This document shows, piece by piece, positions 43,237 to 51,799 of a DNA stretch of 64,000 nucleotides (positions are counted from its first letter, which is position 1; every line of letters starts with the position of its first letter). The DNA is from Gallionellales bacterium 39-52-133 (lineage in GTDB: Bacteria > Pseudomonadota > Gammaproteobacteria > Burkholderiales > Gallionellaceae). The stretch lies in the NCBI GenBank assembly GCA_002278935.1, contig NCJL01000008.1, positions 124,001-188,000 of the forward strand. The letters are read 5' to 3'. The position numbers and the translations under genes were made by a program. The notes beneath the pieces were generated by a model that was given only the letters and a program-made list of their open reading frames with translations, had not been told where the DNA came from and made no database searches.

Positions 43237-44040
43237 TCACCCCTCCTCTGCAGGGCTGTTCTTCTCCCACGCTGAGGCATCTATGGTTTCTTTGTAGGCA
43301 TGCCAGGTGGCATGGCCGATGATGGGCAGCAGAATCAGAAAGCCAATCAGGAAAGTGGCGAACCCCAGCATTACCGTGAGCACGATGATTCCGGCCCATA
43401 GCAGCATCGGTTTTTTGTTGCGCAATACCGCATTGGCGCTGGTGATCACGGCGGTGATGGCATCGGCTTTGCGATCCATGATCATGGGCAGCGAGAAGGC
43501 GCTGGCGGCAAACACCACGCCCGCAAACACCGCGCCCACCATGCTGCCGATTACAAAAAACGGCACCATCTGCTGCCAGCCCGGATTGGCCTGCATCGGC
43601 ATGAACACATTCATCATGGTAGCGGCACGCGCCCATACCAGCAGCACCACCATCAGGATCAGGCCCAGTACCAGCAGCTCGCGCAGGTGATGCTGGCCTT
43701 CGCGTATGCAGTAGCCCAGCACGGGCTTGCGCCCCTCTTCCAGTTGGCGGCTGATGGAATACAAACCCACAGACAGAACCGGGCCGACAAACATAAACCC
43801 GCTTGCCAGGCCGATATACAAGGCCACGGTGCCATAGCGCCAGGTAAACAGGCTAATCAACAGGCTTAACAGCATCAACGCCAGACCGTAGATCAGGCTC
43901 AAGTGTGGTGCACGGGTCAAGTCCCTCCAGCCCAGACGCAGCCAGCGAAAGGGGGCATGCAGCTCAAGCGTGCGGCAAGGTGCGACAAAAGGCATGTCCT
44001 CTGCCGCGTTTAAAGAATTGTTATCAGGTTCGTTCGACAT
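43237..44040 (-). CDS. DUF2189 membrane protein
   Basis: A 267-aa inner-membrane protein of the DUF2189 family, with six or so hydrophobic segments. The family start VAPCRTLELHAPFRWLRLGWRDLTRAPHLSLIYGL is visible in parts, followed by GFMFVGPVLSVGLYSISRQLEEG and the central ASAFSLPMIMDRKADAITAVITSANAVLRN. The C-terminus HATWHAYKETIDASAW is also typical. Function is unknown; relatives are often near respiratory or cytochrome genes, which is not the case here. Confidence 0.83.
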   Translation of the reverse strand: MSNEPDNNSLNAAEDMPFVAPCRTLELHAPFRWLRLGWRDLTRAPHLSLIYGLALMLLSLLISLFTWRYGTVALYIGLASGFMFVGPVLSVGLYSISRQLEEGRKPVLGYCIREGQHHLRELLVLGLILMVVLLVWARAATMMNVFMPMQANPGWQQMVPFFVIGSMVGAVFAGVVFAASAFSLPMIMDRKADAITAVITSANAVLRNKKPMLLWAGIIVLTVMLGFATFLIGFLILLPIIGHATWHAYKETIDASAWEKNSPAEEG

Positions 44041-44158
44041 CTGCTCCCCTTCCTCATGACTGCTTTTTTATAAAATACCGCACATTAGCAGAGCTGGTCT
44101 GGTTTTCCAATCATCCCGCGATAGCCTGTCCGCATGAATCTGTTGAATACTTTATACT

Positions 44159-44887
44159 GTGGCCGTGGATAAGGAAAATTCAAAACTCAGCATGCTTGCA
44201 GGACGCTTGTTCAAGCCCGTCTGGCGCCAGTTTTTCAGGACGACCGAAGGACACATTTTTTTGCTGGGTATTGCCAGCGCGTTCATTGGTCTTGCCGTGA
44301 TGGGGCTGGTCGCATTCTGGTCACCGCAAACTTCGCAGATGATAGGCGCGATGAGCTTCACCAACATCGCCTTTGGCACCATTGTGTCCATGTCCATAGG
44401 CTATACCGCCGGTTACGGCCACATCCTTGTGATCGCGGTAAACATGTGGACTGAAACCGTAATGGTGCTGCTGTTTTATCCCATCTTTGTTTTAAGCATG
44501 CAAAAACTGGTGGAATTCCCCGTCGTGGGACGCTTTTTGGAGAACACCCGCAAAGCCGCCGAGCGCCATCAGGACAAGGTGCGCCGCTACGGTATTGCCG
44601 GGCTGTTTCTGTTTGTGTGGATTCCCTTCTGGATGACGGGGCCGATAGTGGGCAGCGCGATCGGGTATCTGCTCGGCTTTCCCGCGTGGCTGACACTGTC
44701 GGTTGTGATCGCCGGCAATTTTTTCACCATGGCAGGCTGGGCCTATCTGTTGTTTGGCCTGTATACCCGTGCTGCGGCATTTGGCCCGTGGGCACCCGTA
44801 CTCATTATTGGACTGATCATCCTGTTTATCCTCGCGAGTTACCAGCTCAACCGGCGCAAAAAATTCCGCACTCCGTGGAGCCGGTAA
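44159..44887 (+). CDS. Small multidrug export (COG2426) family membrane protein
   Basis: A 242-aa polytopic protein matching the Sm_multidrug_ex/COG2426 family. The signature is NTRKAAERHQDKVRRYGIAGLFLFVWIPFWMTGPIVGSAIGYLLGF (in pieces), with further helices around it. The drug-export label of this family is weakly supported in general. The start is uncertain: GTG at 44159 follows directly on a TATACT box that would serve better as a -10, while the first ATG (codon 12, 44192) has AAGGAAAA too far upstream. It is divergent from the DUF2189 gene. Confidence 0.75.
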   Translation: MAVDKENSKLSMLAGRLFKPVWRQFFRTTEGHIFLLGIASAFIGLAVMGLVAFWSPQTSQMIGAMSFTNIAFGTIVSMSIGYTAGYGHILVIAVNMWTETVMVLLFYPIFVLSMQKLVEFPVVGRFLENTRKAAERHQDKVRRYGIAGLFLFVWIPFWMTGPIVGSAIGYLLGFPAWLTLSVVIAGNFFTMAGWAYLLFGLYTRAAAFGPWAPVLIIGLIILFILASYQLNRRKKFRTPWSR

Positions 44888-45002
44888 TGCTGCCTGCAAA
44901 CAGCATCTGCCTTTAACCAGGCACATTAAAACCCGCTGCCGCTCTGCATGAAAATAGCGCTATCATTTCAACTCAGCGCGAAAATCATTTCGGAGTATCC
45001 AT

Positions 45003-45947
45003 ATGACGACCCCGGCAAAAACTACACCTCCCCTGAATAACTCACGCCGCCGCCTGCTCGGCATGATCGCGGCATCCCCGCTGCTCGTGGCACTGCCGGG
45101 ATTAACTCGGCACAGCCAGCCCGCCACGCGGGCGATTCCCTCCAGCGGCGAGGCGCTGCCGCTGGTTGGCCTGGGCAGCTGGATCTCTTTCAATGTTGGC
45201 AACGACAAAGCCGCGCGCGATGCCAGTGCCGAGGTGATGCGCAATTTTTTTCAGGCGGGCGGAAGGCTGATCGACAGCTCGCCGATGTATGGCTCGGCGC
45301 AGGAAGTGATCGGCTATGGCCTGACAAAAATCGGCAGGCCGGCAGCGCTATTTGCAGCCGACAAGGTATGGGTTTCCGGCGGAGACGCAGGCCGTGCGCA
45401 GATGGAGGAGTCGCGGCAGCTCTGGGGCATTCCGCGTTTCGACTTGCTGCAGGTGCACAACCTGCTGTCATGGGAAGCGCATCTGCCCACACTGTTCACA
45501 ATGAAGGCAAACGGCCGGTTGCGCTACACGGGCATTACCACTTCGCACGGACGCCGCCATGGCGATATGGAGCAGTTGATGAAAAGCCAGCCGCTGGATT
45601 TTATTCAGCTCACCTATAACCTGTATGACCGTGAAGCCGAACAGCGCCTGCTGCCGCTCGCGCTGGAGCGCGGCATCGCGGTGATTGTCAATCGCCCGTT
45701 CCAGCAGGGCGCGCTGCTGCGCCGCCTGGCGCGCCATCCGCTGCCGTCCTGGGCGGCTGAAATCGATTGCAGCAACTGGGCGCAGTTCGCGCTCAAATTC
45801 GTCATTTCACATCCCGCCGTAACCTGCGCCATTCCGGCCACCACCCGTGTTGCACACGTGCTGGAAAATATGGGTACGGCATCGGGAAGACTGCCTGACC
45901 AGGCCATGCGCGCGCGCATGGCCGCGTTCGTGGACAGCCTGTCATGA
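45003..45947 (+). CDS. Tat-exported aldo/keto reductase family protein
   Basis: A 314-aa protein with a twin-arginine signal (NSRRRLLGMIAASPLLVALPG, residues about 13-33) ahead of an aldo/keto reductase TIM barrel. The barrel has the catalytic-type Asp and Tyr in LIDSSPMYGSAQEVIG, a Lys in AADKVWVSGG and a His in FDLLQVHNLLSW, matching the AKR tetrad. The C-terminal nucleotide site region (AIPATTRVAHVLENMG) is also present. Export would put it in the periplasm, where NADPH is not available, so its cofactor is an open question. Its stop overlaps the DUF6064 start in ATGA. Confidence 0.85.
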   Translation: MTTPAKTTPPLNNSRRRLLGMIAASPLLVALPGLTRHSQPATRAIPSSGEALPLVGLGSWISFNVGNDKAARDASAEVMRNFFQAGGRLIDSSPMYGSAQEVIGYGLTKIGRPAALFAADKVWVSGGDAGRAQMEESRQLWGIPRFDLLQVHNLLSWEAHLPTLFTMKANGRLRYTGITTSHGRRHGDMEQLMKSQPLDFIQLTYNLYDREAEQRLLPLALERGIAVIVNRPFQQGALLRRLARHPLPSWAAEIDCSNWAQFALKFVISHPAVTCAIPATTRVAHVLENMGTASGRLPDQAMRARMAAFVDSLS

Positions 45948-46624
45948 GCGAATGGTGGACATACAGCCTGCGCGATCTGCTGCTGTTTTCGCCAAGCACC
46001 TATTACCGTTTATTTGAGTTGTACAACATTGAGTGGTGGCCATTGCAGATTTTTGCGCTCGCGCTCGGCATGATTGTTTTGCTGCTGTTGCGTAATGGCA
46101 GCGACCAGGCGCGCAAGGCAATCGCCGTTATTCTTGCCCTGTGCTGGCTGTGGCTTGCATGGGCGTATCACTGGCAGCGTTACGCGTCTATCAACTGGGC
46201 CGCCAGCTATTACGCTGCGGCCTTTGCACTGGAAGCCCTGCTTCTGCTGTGGCTGGGTGTAATTCGGCAGCCGCCCGGCATGGCGGAGGCCAGAAACAAA
46301 AGCGGGCGCAGTGGCATGGTGTTATTTGTTTTTGCGCTGCTGGCTTATCCGCTGCTTGCCCTGTTGCCCGGCAGAAGCTGGACGCAGGCGGAACTATTTG
46401 GCATGGCACCCGACCCCACTGCGCTGGCCACCCTGGCTATCATCCTGCTTGGCAGTGTGCGTCCGGCGTGGTGGCTGCTTCCGATTCCTGTGATGTGGTG
46501 CCTGATCAGCGGCGCCACTTTGTGGGCGATGGCGTCGCCTGATTTCTGGCTTCCACCGCTGGCTGCGCTGCTGGCAAGCGCCATGGCAATCAGCAGTGCG
46601 CGAAAATTTTCAGGGCAAACTTAA
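45944..46624 (+). CDS. DUF6064 family membrane protein
   Basis: A 226-aa inner-membrane protein starting MSEWWTYSLRDLLLFSPSTY, followed by YRLFELYNIEWWPLQ, which I recognise as the DUF6064 pattern. About six hydrophobic segments follow. Function is unknown. It is translationally coupled to the Tat-exported aldo/keto reductase (ATGA overlap). Its TAA stop shares the palindrome TTAA with the stop of the convergent kinase-HDOD gene. Confidence 0.8.
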   Translation: MSEWWTYSLRDLLLFSPSTYYRLFELYNIEWWPLQIFALALGMIVLLLLRNGSDQARKAIAVILALCWLWLAWAYHWQRYASINWAASYYAAAFALEALLLLWLGVIRQPPGMAEARNKSGRSGMVLFVFALLAYPLLALLPGRSWTQAELFGMAPDPTALATLAIILLGSVRPAWWLLPIPVMWCLISGATLWAMASPDFWLPPLAALLASAMAISSARKFSGQT

Positions 46625-48939
46625 CCCTGCGTTTTTTGCTTGATTGCCAGCACTGCCTGGTTACGCAACTCTCGCAGCAGCGCCATTTCAGCGGGGTCAA
46701 TCTGCAATTTTTTTGCTTCCAGCATATCAGCGTAGATCAGGCCCACAGCGGTGCTGTTTACCAGCATGGGCAGCAGCAGAAAATATCTGGACTCTACTGA
46801 TTTGCCATGCCAGGCCGGAATTTTATTGGCAATGTTTGCGGCGCCCACATCTTCGATCACGACATCCAGCCCCTTGGCTATCGCCAGATGGAACACGTCC
46901 GCCTCGAAGTTGAGCGAGAACTGAAAACCGGGGAGTATGGCGGCAATGTTTTCGCCAAAACCGAAACGCGCGACCATTTTGTTATTCTTCACATCCCGGC
47001 TGAAAATCATCACATGTTTAAAGCCAAACGCGCGATAAATTGTTTCCAGCACCATCTGCAAGACATCGTTCAATTTGTACTCGCCGCTCATGGTATTGGT
47101 TACATCCTGCAAGCCGTCTCGCAGCAGCACTCCGGTATCAAGTTTATCCTCTGCATCCGCACCTTGCAGCGAGCCTTCATCGTCCAGATTAGCTTTGCTG
47201 CCGCTACCGGATTGTTTCTGTTCCACAACATGGGCCAGCCATACATGTATCTTTTTTACCATCGGGCTTTTTGAGGTATCCAGCCCCAGCACTTTTGAGC
47301 GCTGCGACAGATCCTGCAAGCCGTTTTCCAGCGCGGAAGACAGGATTTCCCCGGAGGCATCGGCAACACCCGCATAACGTGTTTTTATTCTATCCAGCGC
47401 CTCTTCCTTGACTTTGGGATCGCTCAAGGTCGTGATTGAACACAAATCATTTGCCATATTGACGGTCACATTCAGGCGGCTGAAATTGTCTTCCGGCTCA
47501 AGTATTTTGTCGCCGGCAATTTTTTGCATACCGCCTATCAGGCTTGCGGGAAAATTCCACGATTTCGCAATACCGATACCCAGCTCGTTATATGAAATGC
47601 CCAGCACTTCCGACGCGGCCTGATTTTCGTCCAGGCCCTTGCTTTCCATGATGCGCACGATTTCTTCGCTCTCGTCAAAGAAGTAAAACTTAGTCAGCAT
47701 CCTCCCGAGGTTCAGAAACATCGCGCAAATCATCGCTTCTTCAATTTCCTGGGCACTCTTGCCTTCTGATAATTGCACCGCCACGATGCCGGAAAAAAAT
47801 GATGAAATAACCACATCCTTCATCTCTTGCGCCTGTGACTTGTTTTGCAAAAAATCCAATAAAATCAAAGACATAGCAATATTTCTCACGGTCTCGAAGC
47901 CGAGTATGGAAACTGCCTTGGAGATGGTGTTGATTTTGCCGCCGAATTGCGAATAGGAAACAGTGTTGACCAACTTGAGCAGCTTATTGGTCAGCGAAAA
48001 ATCCTGCAGAATGATTTGCGCCAGCTTGTTTGTCTCTTCTGTTTCTGACGCAACAATCTGATTGATTTCGTTGATGATGCCCGACATCGCCGGAAAATCA
48101 CTCTTGTTCCGTATGCGCCGCAGCAAAAAACGCAGGGTGCTGGCCACGTCTGCATCAGATGCGCCGGACGCAGCATCGCTGGCAGCATCCAGATATTCCT
48201 GCAGGGTCTGGCGCATTTCCAGCGCACTGGTAAAGCGGTTTGCGGCTTTTTGTGCGGTCGCCTTCAGGATAATTTTTTCCAGCCTGCCATCAGGCTTCAC
48301 TTTGCTTTCTGAAGGCGCGACAGAATTGACCCCTTCAAGGAAAGGCAAACCTGTCACCATTTCGTGCAGCATGATGCCCACTGAGTAAATGTCTGAACGC
48401 AGCTCGCCGCCCCCTGTACTGCTTATTTCCGGCGCCATATACAGGGCCGATCTGGCCACAACATTCGTCGAATTGGCAATTGCGCTGGCGATGCCGAAAT
48501 CCATCACAGAAGCATGGCCGCTTGGTGAAATCATCACATTGGAAGGCTTGATATCAAGGTGCACAATTCCCTGGGCATGCGCACTGGCCAGCGCCTCCAG
48601 CACATCAGCCACGATTTGCACAGCATTGGCGGCAGGAATGGTGCCTGCGCGCCTGATCATTTGCGCCAGCAATTCACCCTCTGCGAAGTTATAAACCAGA
48701 TAGACAATGCCTTCAACAGAGCCGAGGTCGCTCAACGAAACAATATTGGGATGGTGCAAATTACTGGCGGCTCGCGCTTCACGCAGGATGGCTTCATTTT
48801 GCACGGTGGTGCCTGCCCCGATTTTTTTGATCGCAACCTGCTTGCCCAGACGTGTATCCTTGGCAAGATACACGGTGCCACGCACCCCGCGCCCCAGTTC
48901 ATCCACAACGTCATAACGCCCGAGCAATTTCACTGCCAT
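46621..48939 (-). CDS. Fusion of Ser/Thr kinase, HDOD and GAF domains
   Basis: A 772-aa cytosolic signalling protein. Residues 9-260 are a Hanks kinase: glycine loop GRGVRGTVY (16-24), Lys38 in VAIK, catalytic loop HLDIKPSN (127-134) where HRD is usual, and DFG (147-149). Residues of about 275-500 form an HDOD domain (TNKLLKLVNTVSYSQFGG, AVSILGFETVRNIAMSLILL, AAEVLG-like SEVLGISYNELGIGIAKSW). The last 180 or so make a GAF-like domain (AFGFKHVMIFSRDVKNNKM; RYFLLLPMLVNSTAVGLIYAD). The ATG at 48939 is chosen over an upstream TTG. Loss of the catalytic-loop Arg suggests activation-loop phosphorylation is not needed. Confidence 0.88.
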   Translation of the reverse strand: MAVKLLGRYDVVDELGRGVRGTVYLAKDTRLGKQVAIKKIGAGTTVQNEAILREARAASNLHHPNIVSLSDLGSVEGIVYLVYNFAEGELLAQMIRRAGTIPAANAVQIVADVLEALASAHAQGIVHLDIKPSNVMISPSGHASVMDFGIASAIANSTNVVARSALYMAPEISSTGGGELRSDIYSVGIMLHEMVTGLPFLEGVNSVAPSESKVKPDGRLEKIILKATAQKAANRFTSALEMRQTLQEYLDAASDAASGASDADVASTLRFLLRRIRNKSDFPAMSGIINEINQIVASETEETNKLAQIILQDFSLTNKLLKLVNTVSYSQFGGKINTISKAVSILGFETVRNIAMSLILLDFLQNKSQAQEMKDVVISSFFSGIVAVQLSEGKSAQEIEEAMICAMFLNLGRMLTKFYFFDESEEIVRIMESKGLDENQAASEVLGISYNELGIGIAKSWNFPASLIGGMQKIAGDKILEPEDNFSRLNVTVNMANDLCSITTLSDPKVKEEALDRIKTRYAGVADASGEILSSALENGLQDLSQRSKVLGLDTSKSPMVKKIHVWLAHVVEQKQSGSGSKANLDDEGSLQGADAEDKLDTGVLLRDGLQDVTNTMSGEYKLNDVLQMVLETIYRAFGFKHVMIFSRDVKNNKMVARFGFGENIAAILPGFQFSLNFEADVFHLAIAKGLDVVIEDVGAANIANKIPAWHGKSVESRYFLLLPMLVNSTAVGLIYADMLEAKKLQIDPAEMALLRELRNQAVLAIKQKTQG

Positions 48940-49161
48940 AAGCAACCTGCATTTATTTTTATAAAATATGTTTTAATCATAACAGGAACATCCACATTTC
49001 AATATTGCTTAATCCGCTAGCCGACTGGGAGAATCACGCTGAGGCAGTCATAAAGAAAGATCAAATGACTGAATTCAGGTAAATAAGTTATAAAATCTGG
49101 TTCCCGGCATTCACCCATAACGAACAAACTTTCCTGCACCATTACCCGCCCCAGCATACCT

Positions 49162-50619
49162 ATGGACAAAATTTTTAATACCCGAAATACCGTTACTTTT
49201 GTTGCGCTATTGACGCTTTGGCGCCTGTATTTGTCGGCGGGGCTGCAGTTGCACCCGGATGAAGCCTATTACTGGCTGTGGTCGCGCAAGCTGGATATCG
49301 GCTACTTTGATCACTCGCCCATGGTGGCCTATTTCATCTGGTTTACCACGCTCTTTTCAAATGCGGAATTATGGGTAAGGCTGTCGGGAACAATCGTTAC
49401 GCTACTCTCCAGCATCCTGATGTGGCGGCTTGCGCTGCAGCTGTTCGGCAGCAGCCGGGTAGCGGCGGGCAGCGTCATGCTATTCAATGTTTTCCCCATG
49501 ACCATGATGGGCCTGATCGTTATCACACCCGATATTCCGGTGTTCCTGTTCTGGTCACTCAGTATTTACCTGTTCTGGCAGATCATGGAAAAGAAAAAAA
49601 TCTGGCTATGGTATGCGCTCGGGCTGACATTCGGACTGGCGCTGCTGTCAAAATACACGGCCATCCTGCTGCTGCCCTGCCTTTTTATCTATCTGCTATT
49701 AAGCGATGATCGCCGCTGGCTGAAAACCATCCATCCCTATCTTGCGCTGCTTGCGGGATTTCTGTGCTTTGTGCCCGTTGTGTACTGGAACAGCCGTCAC
49801 GAATGGATTTCATTTGTCTTCCAGCTGGGCCACGGTCTCGGTGGTCAGGAATATTCTTTGGGCAGAGTTGCCGACTATGCGGCCGGGCAGCTTCTGCTCA
49901 TCGGGCCTGTTGCATGGCTGCTTGGCATCTATGCGGCTTTTGCCTGGCTGTTCAGGAAGGACAAAGCAATATTGTTTTTAATTCTCACGTCAGTGCCGGT
50001 CATTGTATTTTTTGGCATCTCTTCCCTAAAGAAACTCGCGGGTCCCAATTGGCCGGCTTTCGCTTACTTTACGTTCAGCATACTGGCCGCAAAATATCTG
50101 CTGGACAGCAGTTCAAAAATACGCCGCGCACTGTGGTACACAGCCTTGTTCACTAGCTTGCTGTTATCGTCCATCGTCACGCTGCATGCAAAATTCAGCG
50201 TGATTCCACTCGCCAAATTTTCCAGGGAACTGGCTGTCGCGGATACCACAAACTGGTTTTACGGCTGGCGAGAACTCGGCGCTGAACTGATGAAAGAACC
50301 CGACATGGCATTTGCGCTTTCTCCCTCTCACCAGCTGAGTGCCGAAATGATTTACTACACCCATGAAACCCTGCCGGTGCAGACTGATGAAACAGCCAGG
50401 CCCAGCCAGTTTAACTTGTGGGAGCGGCCTCATGGGCTGAATGGAAAAAACGGGCTATATGTCTGGAGCGATGGCGACTCGCCCGCCCCCTATGAAAAAT
50501 ATTTTGCCACTACGTCGCAGATTCGTACGCTGACTATTCTTCGCGGTGATACGCCCATACGCAGTTACAGCATTGTTCCCGGCCAGAACAGCCTAACCCC
50601 GTCTTTACCTGTTCAGTAA
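49162..50619 (+). CDS. PMT/ArnT-like family 39 glycosyltransferase
   Basis: A 485-aa inner-membrane protein with about ten hydrophobic segments. The first loop LHPDEAYYWLWSRKLDIGYFDHSPMVAYF carries the Asp-Glu pair typical of GT39/ArnT-like polyprenyl-phosphate-sugar transferases. VITPDIPVFLFWSLSIYLFW is the second conserved block. The C-terminal third is a periplasmic domain with less conservation. It probably attaches a sugar from a lipid carrier to an envelope component; the acceptor is not evident, as no lipid A or polymyxin genes are nearby. No ribosome-binding site is visible before the ATG. Confidence 0.87.
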   Translation: MDKIFNTRNTVTFVALLTLWRLYLSAGLQLHPDEAYYWLWSRKLDIGYFDHSPMVAYFIWFTTLFSNAELWVRLSGTIVTLLSSILMWRLALQLFGSSRVAAGSVMLFNVFPMTMMGLIVITPDIPVFLFWSLSIYLFWQIMEKKKIWLWYALGLTFGLALLSKYTAILLLPCLFIYLLLSDDRRWLKTIHPYLALLAGFLCFVPVVYWNSRHEWISFVFQLGHGLGGQEYSLGRVADYAAGQLLLIGPVAWLLGIYAAFAWLFRKDKAILFLILTSVPVIVFFGISSLKKLAGPNWPAFAYFTFSILAAKYLLDSSSKIRRALWYTALFTSLLLSSIVTLHAKFSVIPLAKFSRELAVADTTNWFYGWRELGAELMKEPDMAFALSPSHQLSAEMIYYTHETLPVQTDETARPSQFNLWERPHGLNGKNGLYVWSDGDSPAPYEKYFATTSQIRTLTILRGDTPIRSYSIVPGQNSLTPSLPVQ

Positions 50620-50656
50620 ACGGATCTACTGCGCTTGTCTCTTTCCCGCTTGCAGA

Positions 50657-50914
50657 CTAGCGCGAGTGGCAAGCGGCAGCGGCCGGAGAGGACAGAAACT
50701 CCAGCATTCTGGTAATCGGCTTGTTGCCAGCCATGCTATCGGCCAGCAATTTTTGCGATTCTTCGATACGCCCCTGCCCCACCAGATAGTTGTAATAGGC
50801 AAGCAAGTCCTGCCAGCACACAGGATACTGCACGCTGCCTGTTTCCACATCGAAGATCATGACTCCGCCCCTATCCGAATTGGATATGATGTTATACCGC
50901 CTGGTCTTGTTCAT
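50657..50914 (-). CDS. Hypothetical 85-aa protein
   Basis: Starts MNKTRRYNIISNSDRGGVMI and continues with FDVETGSVQYPVCWQDLLAYYNYLVGQGRIEESQKLL. GGAG lies 7 bases before the ATG and the frame has coherent amino-acid use, so I think it is real. The helical C-terminal part ends LEFLSSPAAAACHSR. I recognise no family. It converges with the glycosyltransferase gene. Confidence 0.55.
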   Translation of the reverse strand: MNKTRRYNIISNSDRGGVMIFDVETGSVQYPVCWQDLLAYYNYLVGQGRIEESQKLLADSMAGNKPITRMLEFLSSPAAAACHSR

Positions 50915-51139
50915 AGCTCAACTCCATATTGATCAATGGAAGATCGCGTATGCAATCTATACCAGTAACTATGCAATTAGCATGCCAAAATATTTTCATA
51001 AAAATACATCGGCAACTCATCGTGTTACGCAAAATTACGAATCAACCTTTGCCAGCAGATGCACAACAATCAGGCAGCCGGGGGAAATTCTGTGCCTGAC
51101 TGGTGCGTGCGGCGATGTACGCCACAGGAGGATTGAATC

Positions 51140-51652
51140 ATGAAACGGATACTCTGCATTTGTTTTGCCTTGATATTTGGCGGCTGCAGCACTTACCTGG
51201 GCTATGAACTGAAGCCGGGTGAGGCTGGCCTCGAAGACGTGTTACAAACTCTGGGGAAACCGGCAATGCGCTGGCAGAATGCGGATGGTTCGGAGCAACT
51301 CGCTTTTCCGCGCGGGCCGATGGGGCTGAATACCTACATGGTAAACATAGGCACGGACGGAAAATTGCAGCAGATTGAGAATGTGCTGACTGACACATAC
51401 TTTGCACGCATCAAGCCAGGCATGAACAAGGAAGAAGTGCTGCGCATACTTGGCCCTGCCTATCCGGCCTGGACTGTCTATTTTGAGCGGCGCGATGAGC
51501 TGGTATGGGAATGGCGCTACTGCGACACATGGAATGCAACGGCGCGCTTCAATGTGCTGTTCGACAATAGCTCAGGGACGGTGCGCAGCACCCTGCGCCT
51601 GACCGAGGAGCAGAGGGGGCTATGCGGCAGGGAGGGTCATTGCGGGTGCTGA
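51140..51652 (+). CDS. Lipoprotein with two SmpA/BamE-like repeats
   Basis: A 170-aa lipoprotein: MKRILCICFALIFGGC, lipobox FGGC, Ser at +2. The mature part seems to contain two copies of a BamE/OmlA-like unit: GEAGLEDVLQTLGKPAMRW and later IKPGMNKEEVLRILGPAYPAW, each a P/AG-x-x-xx-EVLxxLGxP motif. This tandem is known in small outer-membrane lipoproteins of beta- and gammaproteobacteria. The end is cysteine-rich (CGREGHCGC). GGAGG precedes the ATG. The function is probably structural in the envelope; the partner is unknown. Confidence 0.75.
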   Translation: MKRILCICFALIFGGCSTYLGYELKPGEAGLEDVLQTLGKPAMRWQNADGSEQLAFPRGPMGLNTYMVNIGTDGKLQQIENVLTDTYFARIKPGMNKEEVLRILGPAYPAWTVYFERRDELVWEWRYCDTWNATARFNVLFDNSSGTVRSTLRLTEEQRGLCGREGHCGC

Positions 51653-51726
51653 GGTTTTCACGGCGCAAACAGCAGCAGGGCTAGCCAGTCTGGCCTTATA
51701 CTGAATGCATCGATGAAAATGCAAAA

Positions 51727-51754
51727 TATTCAATAAAATAAAATACTTATATAA
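51727..51754 (+). repeat. Dispersed AT-rich repeat, copy B
   Basis: TATTCAATAAAATAAAATAC then TTATATAA. It differs from copy A (7391) by two bases. It lies between two convergent gene ends, where a promoter role is unlikely. Confidence 0.6.
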
Positions 51755-51799
51755 TTTCACGGTATCTGATCAGGGTGGCAATTCCAGCCCGGCCCCGGC

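Noticed and set aside
42706..43275. 189-codon frame on the plus strand over the AI-2E gene start
   Set aside because: Low-complexity translation without motifs, opposite a good membrane-protein gene.
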